Shown here one piece after another: positions 63,762 to 64,000 of a stretch of DNA of 64,000 bases. Position 1 is the stretch's first letter, and every line of letters starts with the position of its first letter. A program made the position numbers and the translations under genes. The stretch is from a virus. The notes under the pieces are model-generated. The model was not told where the DNA came from. It saw only the letters and a program-made list of their open reading frames with translations, and did no database searches. The DNA lies in the IMG/VR virus record IMGVR_UViG_3300028361_000013, positions 62,001 through 126,000 of that record. One strand, 5' to 3'.

Positions 63762-64000
63762 TTATTCTTCTTTAGGCTGTCTTGGAGGTTCGAGGAAATC
63801 TTCTGTTTCCATGTACTGACCTCCACCGTCTATCATCATGCTGGAGCTGTACTCTGCAACTTCTGTAATTTCTCCAGACTGGACCATTACTTTAAGTTCG
63901 TCAACAACCATTTCCATTTGAAATTCACAGTTTTGAGTTCTACCAGAGGAAAGTCTTATCTCGACCATTTCTCCGTGTACATCCGAATCGTGAACAGCAA
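63762..64000 (-). CDS. Hypothetical acidic protein (start outside window or at 63,968)
   Basis: The frame ends at TAA 63,762 and stays open to the right edge. An internal ATG at 63,968 gives 68 residues, but the upstream codons (H-D-S-D-V-H-G-E) read like protein, so the true start is probably beyond the window. Acidic, beta then Pro-rich end. Unknown. Confidence 0.75.
   Translation of the reverse strand, partial: AVHDSDVHGEMVEIRLSSGRTQNCEFQMEMVVDELKVMVQSGEITEVAEYSSSMMIDGGGQYMETEDFLEPPRQPKEE

Noticed and set aside
1-64000. CRISPR array or virion structural genes
   Set aside because: No regularly spaced repeats with unique spacers, and no portal, terminase, capsid or tail signature seen.

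Overview
The window looks like part of a large, AT-rich double-stranded DNA tailed-phage genome whose host is probably a member of the Bacteroidota (Flavobacterium-like). Reasons: tightly packed, mostly small unknown genes with ATGA/TAATG overlaps; phage-type DNA ligase, thymidine kinase, peptide deformylase, endolysin and many homing endonucleases; almost no Shine-Dalgarno sequences; several promoters of the Bacteroidota housekeeping type (TTTG or TTG, about 20 bp, TANNTTTG); and a lipoprotein signal ending SSC-KKE. No capsid, portal, terminase or tail genes are seen, so this is an accessory/early and regulatory part of the genome.

Layout. Bases 1-48,470 carry almost only plus-strand genes; exceptions are homing-endonuclease insertions (4.2-5.3 kb and a LAGLIDADG remnant at 11.6-12.0 kb) and a minus-strand endolysin/GIY-YIG block (25.6-27.6 kb). 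Recognisable genes include an ATP-dependent DNA ligase, a BRCT remnant, a metallophosphoesterase fused to a nucleoside-deoxyribosyltransferase-like domain, an MmcB-like nuclease-fold protein, a caspase-like (His/Cys) protein, a KH-domain protein, thymidine kinase, endolysin, a deformylase with a SEC-C tail, a HAD phosphatase, a frameshifted ASCH protein, a RyR-domain protein, a P-loop kinase and a WGR-PARP. From about 48.5 to 49.6 kb there is no credible protein gene: it holds a tRNA-like RNA, a G-quadruplex-prone stretch and a minus-strand structured RNA. From 49.6 to 64 kb almost everything is on the minus strand: small genes each with its own promoter, an ECF-type sigma factor, a RadA/Sms-like ATPase, a DUF932 protein, a ParB-like protein, an atypical tRNA and a family of small RNAs.

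Regulation is the most striking aspect. Two promoter families that are not the host type occur. Class A (AGAACAT, exactly 14 bp, CGTATAA) appears 16 times on the plus strand and 4 times on the minus strand; in 8 cases the start codon lies exactly 6 nt after the -10 box, which implies leaderless mRNAs. Class B (TTGTAACTTTTTAAAT ... CGTTATAC) appears 17 times on the minus strand of the right part and once on the plus strand. Both have AAC in the -35 and CGT in the -10 region, like promoters of ECF sigma factors, and the window encodes an ECF-like sigma factor (54,891-55,532). Some class A promoters are built into the hairpin and U-tract of the preceding terminator.

At least nine candidate non-coding RNAs are visible, including one with a tandemly repeated motif (18.7 kb), tRNA-like RNAs (25.5 and 48.5 kb), and five related small RNAs each behind a class B promoter that has no gene after it. 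Mobile introners are unusually diverse: HNH, GIY-YIG, LAGLIDADG and two Vsr/EDxHD-like enzymes with zinc-ribbon repeats, several of which have left scars in neighbouring genes (BRCT, endolysin C-terminus, deoxyribosyltransferase-like duplicate). All functions are read from sequence motifs without database searches.
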